From Fratercula arctica (lineage: Eukaryota; Chordata; Aves; Charadriiformes; Alcidae), in contig CANTUZ010000002.1 of the NCBI GenBank assembly GCA_947846985.1, positions 17,065,587 through 17,129,586 on the forward strand: DNA of 64,000 nucleotides. The letters run 5' to 3'. Both the position numbers and the translations under genes were made by a program. The notes beneath the pieces are model-generated. The model saw only the letters and a list, made by a program, of their open reading frames with translations. It ran no database searches and was not told where the DNA came from. Shown in pieces: positions 37,369 through 51,500 of this stretch. The first letter of the stretch is position 1. Each line of letters opens with the position of its first letter.

Positions 37369-40300
37369 ATGATAACTGCATTTTGGTACAGAGCTTGGGC
37401 TCTGCAGTCTCTGCTTTAAGTGTTTGAAAGGGGAATCAGCAGCATTTTCAAGCCAGTCGCTTCCAGTGATTCACCTTCAGGGGACCTAGAAGTGCAGTGA
37501 GGATTGCAGGGATAAAGACCGGTCATAGATTACTCATAAAAAGAAAGACATTTTAGTAGAACAATTTAAATGCTAGCTGACAATTTGTTCGCCAAGTTTT
37601 AGTTCAGTAGAGTTGAAATGGCCAAGTTTTTAATGCCAACAATTGAGGTTTGTAAAGGAAATACCAAACCAACCTTGGCAGAAAAAGAGGAGGACATTAA
37701 ATTACAGAGCAAAGACTGCATTTGCTCTGGAGGCAGAGAAACAAACAAGTTACAAAAAGAAAATCAGTTTGAGTTTTTCACTTTGAGTCCTGTGCCTAAG
37801 CAAAAAGGGGCTGAAGGAGAAAAGTGCAAGATTTATCAGTAGCAGCCGAGCTCAAGCAAACGCTCAGCAAGCTGTACAGAATCACTGGTGAGGGGAGCAG
37901 GGAAGGGGACCGACCCAGGGAAGTGCTGCGAAAATGCTCAGAACCTGCTACTCGATCTCATCGTGTAAAGATTTAAAAAGAGCCCAGACCACAAATTCTT
38001 GACTGTTCTTATTTCAGCAAGTGCCAAAAAGACACATTCTTTAATGTATACAGTGGGTTTTTCTTGGATACAGTGTCGACAATATACACTTGTCATTGGA
38101 CATTTGTGTAATTTTTCCTGTATAAAGTGTAACAGCGTGCCCCTGAATTCCTGCAGCAGCAGCAGGCCAGCTACATTCACCGTGAGCCCTATCTTCCATC
38201 CAAGAGGCATTCCACTGAAGTTGGAGAAACTATTCACAGCGTGGGGACTGCCAAGGCACACAGCGGCGAGGATAGCAAAATCTTCTCCTGAAATATTATT
38301 TCAGTCGTTTCAGTATTGTAAAGGACAAAAGAAAACATTACACATTGCATGGGTAGACTTATTTGTCCACTCTACAAGGTTGAATGTATTTCATGCAGAA
38401 GTGACAGTGGTGCCTGAAAAAACACTTCTCAGAATTAGTAGGTTTATTTTGTAGTGCAGCTTGCCAAGCCCAGGTTTCCAGACCCAGTAATGGACATCAG
38501 GGAGGTCACAGTACAGAAATGCCAAAGTATAGGCGCTGGTTCTGGTACAAGACCAAGCGAGAGAGAACTTGATCAAGCAAATTCCGCACCATGCACATCC
38601 CCAACGGACCTGCTGTATGTGTGTTGGTGGCAGAGACTGGCAGTCAGTGGCCATCATTTCCAGACTGCTTTCTTCAGATTCCCTGTGAATGACCGTCCTC
38701 TTGTTTTTAACTTGCTTGCTCAATGCAATGCTTTCCTGTTCAATTAAGCAGATGTCATGCTACAGCAGAGTATTTCTGGGGTTTCTGCTGCAAATTATTC
38801 ATACCTGGAAAAAAAGCAGCACCAGCTAATATTTGGGTACTCAATCACACACAGTAGTCACCTATACATCCCTTCTGTAATTGTTGCAGTCATTTGCAAT
38901 AAGCTGCTGCAGTTTTGCTTGCTCTATGCTACACTTTTCTGTTCTTTCTGAATTGTCCTTTTCTGTAAAATAGCACTTAATAAATTTTAAGTAAATGTGT
39001 GAGTGCTTTATCACATGCAAATTTGTAAATCTTGTGATGCATAGGAATATACAGACCATTGCTACAGACCTCTTCTTAATGCACAAACTTTGTAGTTTTA
39101 ATCTACCAAATAAAATCAGAGATCAGTTTTACTGGTGAAATGATCTGTAGCAGCAGGAATACATTATTTAGTTTTCTTTATATGCTCCTTGCTAGAGGTA
39201 AATAAGATATCATTGCAATACCATTCACTCTGTTATAGCTCTGGCTGTGTCAGCATTTATGTTAAAAAACCTCCTCTTCCAGGGGTTTATAACTCAGCCA
39301 TAAAATGCACTCCAGTCTGAAAGTTGGCACGCAAGGTCTCAGTCTGGCAATGAATTTATTTTACAAAAAGTGAGAACAATACAATATCTGTTTGGCTGCA
39401 TCCAAGTTAATATTGTTTAGGTTCTTAGCGACAGAGTGAGCTTACATAGAGAAGCCCACAATGTATCTGCCTCCCCGACATATTGCTCCAGCCTCACCTT
39501 TATCAGGTCACCATAAAATCCAAGTGTGTCGCAGTCTAAAATGTTCCATGAAGTTTTGCACATTGCAAAGGAGAAGTTTCAGAAGTGTCGGGCATTGCAC
39601 TTCTCCAGGTAGCGCTCCCTCTGCTCCCACTGTGAGCAGAGCTCAGTGCAGCCCCCGGGCGGCTTGCTGCGGGTTCAGGATCCAACCCCAGACCTGCTCT
39701 GATGGTGAGGAACGATGCCTGTTTCACTTACACTTGGACCCTCAGTTCCCAGAGTGTGAGTGTTGCCTCTCATGGCCCCTGCCAGGGCCTGGCTCTTCTC
39801 TCCCCTTCGTTCTCACGCGGCAGTGGGATCACGGGCATCCCTGCGGACACCGGTCCCTGCAGCCAGGGGCCGGGCAGAGAGCTGGGCTGCCTTCCACTCG
39901 GGGGGCCCCGTGGCCATGGCCGGCCTTTGATTTCCTATCAGTTATGTAGGAAAATGTCCCATAAACAGCAGAGCTGTTAAAGTCATCAGGTTTCACGTTC
40001 AGATTTGCCATGCCCTCCCCTTGGGCTTGCTGGGAATTTATAGTGTTACGGTCCCCGAGGCCAGGTGTCCTGCCTCAGCCGCAGCCCTCGGCAGGTGATG
40101 GGGAGGCAGGGCCTCTGCCATGCAGCCACAAACCTCCTCCTCTGCAGCGGTCACCTACCCAAAGTCCCCACCCAATGCTTCCAGGAAACCTCCTGGAGTT
40201 ATCACAAGGCTTTCTTCTCCTACTAGTACTGGAACATAACCCCTGTAAGTTTACATCCTTGGATTTGCCACAAAATTACCATTTCCAAAGATGTTACTGT

Positions 40301-41340
40301 GTTAAAAGGTGAATACTATTAGAGGAGAAGGCAGAGCACCTTGTTATGAAGCACATCTACACCCTGCTCTTGCTCCATGTCACACCTCAGGCTTTCTCCT
40401 CTGGTTTCAAGAACGTGTTTTGTCTCTCTCTTAATCCCCAGGCGAGCTGAGGAACTGAGTGAGCACTAGCCAAGTTTGCCACGTTTGATATATACTCACC
40501 AACCAGCAATTATAAAAACCATTTAGATCATATAACACCTAATAACATATAGATTCTGAGTGATACTGTTATTAACCATTAAAGAACATGCTTGATTTCA
40601 ATAAAAATAGGAAGGCTGATGAGATTTTATCTAGAATCCATCTTTAAGGCAAAGATAGGAGGTGCAGTTTCCAAAGATTAATTCACTCTCATCTTGTGAT
40701 ATTTCCTTTTGGCATTAAAAAGCCTCAGCCCTCCAGGTTCTCTCTGTTCCTGCACTGCAGATGGTGGAAGATCGTGGTATTGATTGCATGTGTTTAAAAA
40801 TGAGCTGTTTGCTCCTGTATCTTTAATCCAAGTAATATAAGACCACGCTTAGGAAAAAAATAATCATGAACGTGGTTTTGAGCATATACATGCAAAAGGA
40901 GGTTATTAATAGCACCATCTTAAAGTATAACTAACTCAGATAGACACCTAGTATTCTATAAAAATTAATTTAAAGAAAAACAGACACAGTGTTCTGCCTT
41001 GTTTAAGCCAAAGTTTGCATTGGATGTACATTCAGGGCATATTTTGCCTGTATTGTTCAACTATTTGGAAGGAGATTATTTTTAGTCTCCAGCAATGTAA
41101 CTGATCTTCCAAACTCACTGACAATCTGTATCACAGAATTAGAATCCCAGCAATTAGGTGATTAAGTCACTGACACAACCAATTCAATTAAATAGTTGGA
41201 GTCCATTTTAAAATTCATGTTAACTGATAGCCAAGCTGTTTTGCTATCTCTGGGGGACATTAAGAAATGGGAAGGAAATAAATATTAGTAATAATAAAAT
41301 ACGCAAGCTGTCATAAGAAGGATTTAGGGAGAAAAATAGG

Positions 41341-41356
41341 AAAAAAAAAAAAAAAA
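41341..41356. repeat. Poly(A) run, 16 A
   Basis: Sixteen consecutive A in AT-rich sequence. No retroposed copy is recognised upstream. Confidence 0.85.
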
Positions 41357-43221
41357 GTGATTCAAATTTTTAAAAAATGAGCCAAAACTATACATTGCAC
41401 ACTTACAGAGTTCAGCAAGTTACAGCGATGTACAACCTCCCTCCTGAGTGCAGGATAAGACTTTTTCTCATTATTTTTTTCTGACCAGGGAAGGCATGTA
41501 CATTTTGGGAGAATAGGAAAGGCGTACATTAAGCAAGTACGTTCACCTTCACGTTGGAAGAGCAGGACAAATTTTTCTAAAGTGGTCCCTTTTCAAAAAA
41601 ACCCCACAGATAGCTGAAGTGTCTATTGTCACTAGCTTCCATTCCTGAAAGAAAAAGATAGCAGAAGGATGCACCTGGCAGACAGTGTCTGAAATGCAAC
41701 ATTAGCAGAAATGTTGAACCTGTAAATCTAAATAAGAAAAATTTTTCATGGCAGCAAAACCAAATCACTCAGAAATTTTGTAAAAGATTTGCTCTGATTA
41801 ATTGTTACACTGAGTCTGAAATTGGAAGAGGTATCTCCTTTGTTGTGATGTTATTTGTTTGTGGTTATGGAGACAAGATGTTTTTCACTATGCTGAAACC
41901 CTTGAAATGATTAGCAAAATTCAAAGTATGAAAATATAGGTCTCAAGTGACAAATTGTATAAAAATATCTCATCAGCTTTCTTGGAAATTTTTCTTTGAA
42001 TGTATGAGTTCAGGAAATAGTCTGACATTTTAAAGAAAACAGACGGGACAACATTTCTCTTTCTACCTAAGACTTTCCTCTTGTTGGACTTAGTGCTCAT
42101 GTAAAACTGAGCTGGATTTTTCTGCCCATCCACCGAGCAGCTGCAGTGGGGGCCCAGCCTTTTCCTCACTGTCCCACAGCAGTGCATTAGCTCCAGCCCA
42201 AAGAACCAGTGTCATCAGGATAAAGCCTTGTGGCTTTTGAGGCCTAATAAATCCTTGGTTTTATCCAGACATCCAAAGGAAAGCCATCTGGGTTGCAATT
42301 TTCATATGCTATTAAATGAGCACAGCCGTCAGCTGAGAACAGCTTTTGATTGCTACCAGTCCTCAATATGTGAAAGGTTTTCTCTTTCCTTAGCAGTTCC
42401 CTGAGTCATTCAATTCTTCTACTTCATCTTTGGCCCTATTTAAGGGTGGTGTATGTCAACCAGATTAATTTATCTTGCAGAGATTGGCTCTCTCCATAAC
42501 ATCTGTAGACCCAGATTAACACCTTGAAAATCATGCTGGCTAACTCATGTTGAGTACCTCTTACAGGATCAAAAGCTATCACAATTTGGTAACACACTTT
42601 CATCTGTCACCTACCTATGATCTCTCATCTGCTTTCTGGTCCATGATTTCCAGGAGGTTTATTTGTCACAGAACCGTGGTCCAACCTGACCGAAAGACAG
42701 CACTGGTTTACATATGATTTTATGCATCATCGAAACCAAACATGGTTCAGAGAAGGGAAAAGAGCTTCCAATTATTATTTTCAAAGTTGACAAACAGTTT
42801 TGAAGTCTAAGTGGACAAGTTTTTATTTTAAAGACAGTCTTAGCTAAAGATTGCCTCGTGGCAATGTTTGGTGAAACAAACTTAAGCAGACACTTTGTGG
42901 TATGAATCACGCAAATCATTGGCACGCTCTTTGAAAAAGTTTGGGTCATCAGCTAGGTGAAGGTAATAAGTATCTATCAAAAAGGTATCATCATCACAGT
43001 TCACTCTTATTTAGACAAAAGTGAATTGAGCTGAGTTTGAACACAATTATTCCCTGTGAAGGGTAGCATTCACATCCCCGGCATTCAGGCCTGGTGGTGT
43101 CGGGGGACCAGTTGTGGGGATAAGCCACCCATCTTCTCCCTCCAAGCTCCTTCTTCAAACCTCCAAGCTCACGCTGACTGTAGTCTGTATGTTCACATTT
43201 TGACCATGAAGACGTTCACAC

Positions 43222-43289
43222 GGTCTCTCTTAAGAATATGAAAACTTCTCTCTCTTAAAACTTCTCTCTCTTAAGAATCTGAAAACTAG
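43222..43289. repeat. Local imperfect tandem duplication
   Basis: The block CTCTCTTAAGAAT.TGAAAACT occurs at 43224-43245 and again at 43265-43286, with a third partial CTTCTCTCTCTTAAAA between them. This looks like replication slippage on a pyrimidine-rich stretch. Confidence 0.75.
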
Positions 43290-45562
43290 CAAATTGAATT
43301 GGACTCATTCCTTTTCAGCCCCCAGTCCTGTTCCTAGTGTGTTTATAAGCCATGTTACAGCCCCATATAGAAAGGAACAACTACAGAATGAGTCTCCTTC
43401 ATACCCTCCCAGTTTATAATAGCATTTTAAGGAACTTTACAGTAGGAAGTTCAGTCTGGAGCACTGGGCTCATCACTTATAGATCGACATATCCTCTATG
43501 ACAGCATTTAATTACAAACCACAAATCACGTTTTTGCACTCAGCTATACTTTCAGCTATATCCCGTGATAATAAATTCCAGACCTTAATTATTAATTGCA
43601 GGAAACAGGACTTATTTTTGATTGTTTTAAACTTACTGTTGGAAAAACACATTGGCAGACCCCAATCCTATTGTAACAGTTGGCATCTAACTGTCCTCTT
43701 TTGTTTCTGCAAACCAATCATAATTTCATAGATTTCTGTTACAACCCTCTACAAGAGGAGCCATCTGATATCTGACCTTGAAATTCCTAGCCACTGCAGG
43801 TTCCCTGTACAAACGTGGTTCCATACTACTGATCCTCACCATGCACCCTTTATCCTTTGCCATTCCACTGCATGCTGTCTGAAATGAGATAATCAGACCC
43901 ACGTGCCGCATTTAAGAAGCAGGAGCACTGAGGACTGATGTAGTGGCACGCTGGTTTCTGGTCAGCTTGCTGTTTCTCTCCTAATAACCCTTACAGGCTG
44001 CTTGTCTTTTTGGCTGTTGCAGAGCATTAAAGGTGGTGTGTTCAGACTAAGCTGTCTCAGAAACATCCCTGGCTTTGAGAGACACGGACCTGTTCTTTCT
44101 AGAGTGGAGAGATTCCTGCTTGTAGATCTGCCCATAAACTTACCCTGCTAATTTCAACCAAAGAGCATGAGGCTCACTCAGCAGCTGATATGTGGCTGCA
44201 GATACGGCTCTCCTTGTTGCATTGAGACTAGAGCAGATTTCTTGCTAATATAGTGGTAGGTGAAATACACAGCTGTCACAATTAATCCTTGTGCACTAGC
44301 AGGTAGCTCTGACCTCCTGGCTGGAACGGGAAGGCACATGGGAGAAAAGGATGGCAAAGAAAGAGTCCATTTAAAATTTTTTGTTTCAGTTTGCCCTGTA
44401 AAGGATGTGTGTTCTGGTTCTTACTTGCTTTAGCAAGTAAACATGTGTTTTGTGGGAGAAATGACTTCAGATTACAATGAGAATTTGATCCTATGAAAAC
44501 ATTTTATTTATTTGTTCAGAGAACTTTAGAAAGGTGATGGAGCCTGTATTCTCGACCAAATCAGCCTATCGTTAACCAAATTTAACCCTTCACCCCAGTA
44601 AAAAAGAGAGAGTAATGTAAATATTGCTTAGTCTCATTTTCCATATTCCTGGTGTTATTATTTCAGTGTCACATGGGCCCTCCACATATATTTAAAGTGC
44701 ATATGCTGCGAGGAGCCCTTTGACTCTGCCCTTTTTGTTATTTCAATGTCCAGGAATGAAATACGCTGTTTATGTGACTCCAGGCTTTGCACTTGTTCAT
44801 ATGCTGTGTATACTGTTCATAAGCTGGGTTTATAAAATGGAATGACCTCAGCCACCTAGTTTTCAAGACCCACGTCCAGATGTTGACACAAATCCTTCAG
44901 TTTGAAGCTCATTTCTTTCTTTACGTTATTGGTAGGTTTTATTTTAATTTTGCATTTTTTTCTTGCTACTTAGAAAAGTACATAATTAAAATTAAAGAAT
45001 CTCAGTATCTGGCCTTCTCCTTCACCAAAACTATAAAACTTCCTTAGAGGCTACAGCTTCTTCCTTCCTTATTTATTTGCTTTTCCAAAATACGTTTCTA
45101 AGAAGTTGTGGTTTCTCTTTGTTGCAGAAGACAGACAGAACTATTAGTTCAAGATACCAGCCAGATTCTGCCCTAATACAAGACACGCAGTATGTTTGGA
45201 GTAGGACCTGTAAGCACCTGTATTGCCTAGATGGAGCAAACAGAAGAGTCTAGCAGAAGTAACTTTTGCTCCATAAAATGCTTTATATTTACAAAGTCCA
45301 AATGCCATGATGTCCCAGAATTTCCTTCCGCTCCTCCACCCCCCTATCCCCAATAAGGAACTATTGTTATCCATGGTTTATAGTAAAACAATTATATTAT
45401 GTCATTTGCTCTTAGCTTGGGATGAATTAGAAATCAGAAATGTCTGACTTTCTAATCTGCCATTGCACCAGACCATCTAAAACTTTCTCTTCTCTTATTA
45501 TATAGGAATAAATACTCTTTGCCTCATTCTTATCACTTGCTTTTATTCAAATCAAAACCAAC

Positions 45563-45583
45563 TTTGTTTGTTTGTTTGTTTTT
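45563..45583. repeat. (TTTG)n microsatellite
   Basis: Four TTTG units followed by a short T run; a simple repeat. Confidence 0.85.
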
Positions 45584-48500
45584 CTTCCAAGCAAAGAGTT
45601 GAATTTCTGGATTTTTTGGTCCCCTGTTTGAGAAATAGTCCCAGACTACCTTGGAGGAATGTTTTAATAAAGTGAGTGATTTCAAGGCAAGAGGTCATGC
45701 TGGTAGGAGGTCTCGAGCTAGACTCTGGATATATGAACCTGCATGGAAGCTGGGGGAGGAAACCAGCCTGCAAGGCACAGTATTTTGGAGAAGGCAGTAA
45801 AAGGTCAATCCGTGTGCACATGGCTCGGTGTTTGCCACAGGTGCAATGTCTTTGTGTATCATCGCCTTTATTTTTCCAGCTTCGGCCCCAACACTTGATA
45901 CATTCTGTTAGCGGGTTGTGGGATTAACAAACAGACTCCAGGCGTAGATAAAGCAGCATAAATTGGCAGAATGAGAGTCGGGACTGGATTTCCAGGCAAA
46001 AGATACTTTGAGTAGGGGGCAAGTGAGAGCAAAACCTGAATGCTTGTGCAGAGCTATGCCCACAGCCATGAAAATAAGAAATCGAAGGTAGAGCTTTTTC
46101 ATTTCTTTCCTTTCTCTTTCTCTCAACACATGTGAAATTACAAGGTGTGAGTGAGAGTTCAGCAAAAAATAATGCCCAGACCACAAAAAGAGTGGATAAC
46201 ACTGTTGGATGAATAGCCTATTTGAAGGCTGCCCAAGAGGAAAATAGAGATTTATACTATGTAAAAGAGAAATCTGGCATCCTCTGTGAATTTAGAGATA
46301 TTAAATATTCCCCAGTTAATGACAGGGTCATTTGTGAGACATGCTTCCAGCTTGCAGGAGTGATTGGTGAAAGAAACAGTTCTAAAACACAGATAAATGC
46401 CTGAAAATAGTGAGGGCCACTAAACTGTCCTGGGAAAAAAAAACGAAGACATGAGGGCAGAACAGATATGGGACACCAGAGAAAGCTGTCTGTCCTCTTT
46501 TGCACTGTCAGAAAACCCGTCGATTCTGGTTGTGGGTGCAGCCAGGTGAAGGGGGCACTGCTGAGCAGCAGGGTTAGGTGGAGAAAAGCCACCAAGAACT
46601 GGGCCATACCACAAACCCAATCCTGTGGTCAGTAAGGAGATGCAGGCGGCCCTTGAGACGTCTAAAGCTGGAGCTGTTGTCACCAGGATCACCCACTGCT
46701 TCTGCTGGAGGAGAGAGGCTGGGTGGATCACTGGGCACTATTGAAATGACCCACCTGGGAGGGAGCACCTGGGGGACCACAGCTTCTGAGAGCCCAAGAT
46801 GTGGCTGAAGCTAGAAATAGTCTCCCCAGCTCTCTTCCACAGGGTGCACCCGTGATTGCCGAGCTGCAGACCGTTTATGTTGGTGAGACAGTGATAAAGG
46901 ACAGGCAGGCCTGCAAAACCAGGCACTGTTCATCCTCTAATCCCAGCGCAGAGCAGGTCTGCTTGTGACTGGGAGAAAACCGTCAGGTCACCAAAGCATC
47001 TGCACCAGCCGAAGGCAGTTAAACTGAATATCGAAAAGAATTATTTACGGCTGAGGAAATGCTAGCTAATAGCGCATGGAATAGCGTGCACCACTTGCGG
47101 CCCAGTAACGGGTCCTGGCTTTCTAAGACAGATGAGCCATTCAGCCACCTACCAAGGCCGGACGCAGCTCCTGGCAAGTAAAACTTGGCAGAAAAGCCCC
47201 CAGGCATCAGGCCAGGTGGAGGGGTGCTGCGGCATGAACTGACCTGTACCAGCGACTCCCAGGCATGGCGGGGGTATCGCAGACGGAGCCGTGTGCCAGA
47301 GGAAGCAGGCAGGAATGTGTCGCTGCTCTCTGCAACCTCAGCACAAAGGTCAGAAGGAGAATATTAGGGCAAAATTAGCCCAATGTTAATCCTCTACATC
47401 TGATGTCTGTTGCTTTCTGAGAGCGTTGATTGACAAGCCCCAAACAAAAGCAGAAATCTGGCCATTTGTGCGGACAGGCAGCTGTCTTTCCTTCCTCTGG
47501 AAAGCCCAGGAACAGGCGTAGGGAGACCTTGGGCGCCTCCTCAGTGAACCATCAAGCTCAGTCCCTATGAGACAACCAGAGCTTCAGCCTGCTGGCCCAG
47601 GGGGGATAGTGCCAAAGAAACTACCCCTGCTGCTTGGTGACAGAATAGGCAGAGCAGTAGTCCCAGCAGACTGTCATCAGGAGACGGATATGCAGGCAAA
47701 CCAGTGAGTGTCTCTGCCAGCCAGACTGGGACGTGCGAGCTGTGTGAGCATTGAGTGATCAGGCCAGGAAAACACCAGCCCTAAAACAGAGTCAGAACTG
47801 AGCTGTTCCATTTTAAAGACAGGAACTACATGGCCATATTAAATTGTTACTGCTCTTTCTAAAAAATGAGCTATGTGGAGGGCATTCAAGCAAGAACTGA
47901 GATCATGAAAGGCAAGGTACATTTTCTCAGACAGTAGGTTGTAATGCACTGCAGCAAAATTCAAATGATTCAGTACCATGGGAATCTGAGCGCAAGACCT
48001 CTTCCCCTGGGTTCCTACAAAACAAGTGAAAGGCAGGAATGACAGTAAAGAGCCAGGAGCAAAAACTGCACAGACAAGAAGAGATGTCTACTTGGAAATG
48101 CTGTGCTCTTGCAGCAACCCTCCCAGGGACTAAACACCAGCTCAGCAAGAGATCGATGAGTAGGAAAATCAAGACCCCAGGGTAAGCTGACAGACAGGCT
48201 GTCAGCAGCCACAGACACAACGACGCTGGGATAGATCAGTGTCTCGCAACAATAAAAAGAGCCGAGGGTGAAGTCACTATAGGACAGTGACCAAGCGGAA
48301 GACCAACCACCAGGCAAAAGGCAACAGTGAGATCTGCAGCTAGACATGGGGCATAGCTGGTACCCAGGGCAGCAGCGGAGGTAAAACTGATGAGCAGAAT
48401 GCAGCTGGCAAGCACACAGGAGAGGAAGGAAGACATAGCAAGATCTCAGGAATTAACTGATTTGGCACAGGAATGCTGGGGAAATGAGAGTCCCAGGAAG

Positions 48501-51500
48501 CCAGAGGAGCAGGAGGGCACTAGCCAGTAGGACTCAAGGAGCCAAAGAGGCTTGTAAAGCCCCATCAGTAGCAATAACACAAACAAGATGTGGAAGACTG
48601 GGCTGAAGGGGAGCACACTTGAAAGACAACAAGGCTCGAGGTACTGCTGGGCGGTAGCAGTAAAAGTCAGAGCCCAGTTCAGGCAATGCAGAGGTAACTA
48701 CGTGCTCAGCAATAGCTGCCAACATGGCGACAATAAACAGCTAAGAGGAGAGATTAACAACCTTCACAGGTCTTGGAAAGAGCATGCGTGGCCATGGAGA
48801 GGGGCTTGGAGGGGGCATCAGGAACTGCATCTGCATTTGCTTGGCTCAAATGACTGCGGCGGTTCAGGTTTTACAAGTGTGGAGTCCTTTCATGTTGTTG
48901 ACCAGTGCCCAGAACATGAAACACTTGAGGTGAAATCCTGCGCCTACTGAAGTTAATGGGAATTTTGTCTTGAGTCTGGTTTCTCTCTGCTCACACTATC
49001 TGGTATGAGAGACAGATCCTACCTCAGGAGAGAGGGAGGGGGAAAAAAAGGAGGCAAATAAAAGCATTAGTGCAAATTTGCTGGTGAGCGTGTGCCCGGG
49101 GCAGGGGGACAGGGCTGGTGTCCCTTACTGCTGGGGACCCAGGCAGGCCCAGGGCTTGCTGAGCCGGAGACAGGGGGCAGGGCTGAGAGGGCAGGAAAAC
49201 CCTCAGCACAGAGGGAAGGAGATGAAGGGGGGAGATGGCAGGAGAGCGAAAGAGAAAACTCAATTAAAAGCTGCAGCAAGGAGCTCCCAAATGGCAAGGG
49301 AGAATCATCCCCATAGAGCAGAAGGGCAGGCAGGAGCAGGCCACCAAAAAGGCAGCACCAGCAAAGACACAACAGAGTTCAGAAAAGCATGGGGACAGTT
49401 TCCCGCAATGCCTTGCTGGTGTCTTAATTCTGCTGCTGCATCATCAAGGCAAAACACACTCCTGACATACTGCTGGGGTGGGTAACTTCAGGGTTTTGAA
49501 AAATGAGAAATGCATAAGTTTATTTCTTCGTGGTCATCACAGGGGGAAGGCAACAACACTACCATCAGGTCTACGTGTATTTCAGCAGGAGACCTGAATC
49601 CTCTGGGTCAGTAAAAACCAAGTGGCAGAAGCAAGGAGATAGGAACACCACGCGCAAAAGGTAGTTCAGTTCCTGAAAGTTGTGTAAGACGCCACTAGAG
49701 GAACAGAAGGAGCTGCATGTGTCTGAGCTGTGCCAATTCCTTTGACTCAAGCAAGTAGTTTTCATTATATCTTTGGAATAGAGACTGTGGGAGACACAAT
49801 GAAAGACCTTGCAGAAGAGGTCCTTTCCTTTAGCTGAAAGCTACAATTGTGATACATACAATTCCTGATTGTCACAGTGCTGAAAGTGCCACAAAAAAAT
49901 CAGAGAGAAAGGAAATTCCCACAGTAGAGCTGCCAGTGACAGATGACAGCAGTGCTGAGAAAGGTAGAAAAAGAGCCAGAGCAAGAGGAGTCTGTGGCCT
50001 TTTTTTTTCTTCCCTTTGACTGGAATGTTTTCTGATGGGAAATGCCCAGTTGCCAATATTGCCATTTCCCTTTTTCATTTCCTTCAAGAATTCATGTCTG
50101 AAGCTGGTTGATTGCCTAGAAGCTTCTTGTCCCTCTCCGGCCAAAATGGACATGAATTTCCCCAGAGGCAGTGATGATGGAGTCCAGCGTTTGCCCCGCA
50201 GCACCTGGCAGCGGTGCCAGGGTCCCCGTCCCACCACCCACAGCACCAACGCTGGGGCAAGGGGCTGGGTTGGGCCACCATGAGCTCTTGGCAGAGGGGG
50301 CGGGCAGGTACTGAGGAAGCAGAAAGTTTTCACTGTCCTCATTCATGTGGAAAATAATTTCTGGGAAGAAGACTGTTTTCTGTACTCTTTCCTCCGGGAC
50401 ATAAGGGAGACCATCCTTGGTGCAGACCCAGCTCCCAGCGCCTCATGGCCCCTGGGCTATTGTGTGTCCAGCTGGTAGCCTGAACCCTGCCCGTCTCCAT
50501 GCAGCCTCAGCTCGTTCCTGTGCACCACCGCAAAGTTATTCCCAGCTCGTTGGGCTGTTGTGAGGCCTAATTACTGAGTGTTTATGAAGAACCTCATTCA
50601 TTAGAGGAGCTTGAGCTATATAAGTGCATATTATCATTTAGGATACTTCAAGATGAAAGGCACTTAAGTGCTTGACAAACTGAGAAAGCAAATGTATACA
50701 GGAATCACGCCATTCGCTTCTGAAACGAAGCATCTGGGCTGAGACATAGCAACTGTTTCAGGCAGCGGGGTGAGGCGAGAACGACAAACCTCTAAGGTTC
50801 GAGTAAATGTACCAAAGCAGCGGCAATGCCACCGCTCGAGGGGGCTGGCTGGGGTGGGGGGGCTGCCAGAGGGACCCCAGCACTGGGCATGGCGTCCCCA
50901 TGCAAGCAGTCATGAGCTGAGGAGCAGGATGGCTCCAGCCAGGCATTGCTGGGCCGCTGGACCCCTGCCAGAGACTTACATGTCTCGAAAGATACATCCA
51001 GCAGGTTTGCAGCTGATAGATTCCCCTCATGGTGGTTCTTTTGCTGGGAGAAGAGGAGAAGGGAGTAGGACAGGAATGGCAGAGGTTGTGGGCCACACAT
51101 CTGTGCCAGAGCAGGTCACCTGGGAGGGGCAGAGCAAGTTCAGGGCAGGAAAGATTCATTGAGCCACCCTTTTTATGGCTATTTTGCATGCATAACTTTG
51201 AGCTGAAATAAATACCAGTGGATGATTTAAGTCCCCTCCACCAGGCCCTGTAGCCTTTCAGAGGTATTAGCAGTGTGCCTCCAATAAGGAGTGCTCTGTT
51301 TTTCTGTGATAAATCCGTGCTACACCATGCCTCCCACGTACACAAGTACTCAATTTCTGCAGCAAGCGGAGATAGCAATGAAGAGGCCTGGAAGGAAACC
51401 AGAAAGTAGATTACTGAGTGCTATAGACCATTTAAAACACACGCTGTAGTCAGAATGAAGCTTTTTACAGAGTGTTCATGAGCTACATCCTTGGTTTTGC

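Noticed and set aside
50758..51378. 206-codon minus-strand frame, the longest outside the CpG island
   Set aside because: It overlaps other frames on both strands, has no recognisable domain and shows irregular Trp/Cys/His-rich content typical of non-coding translation.
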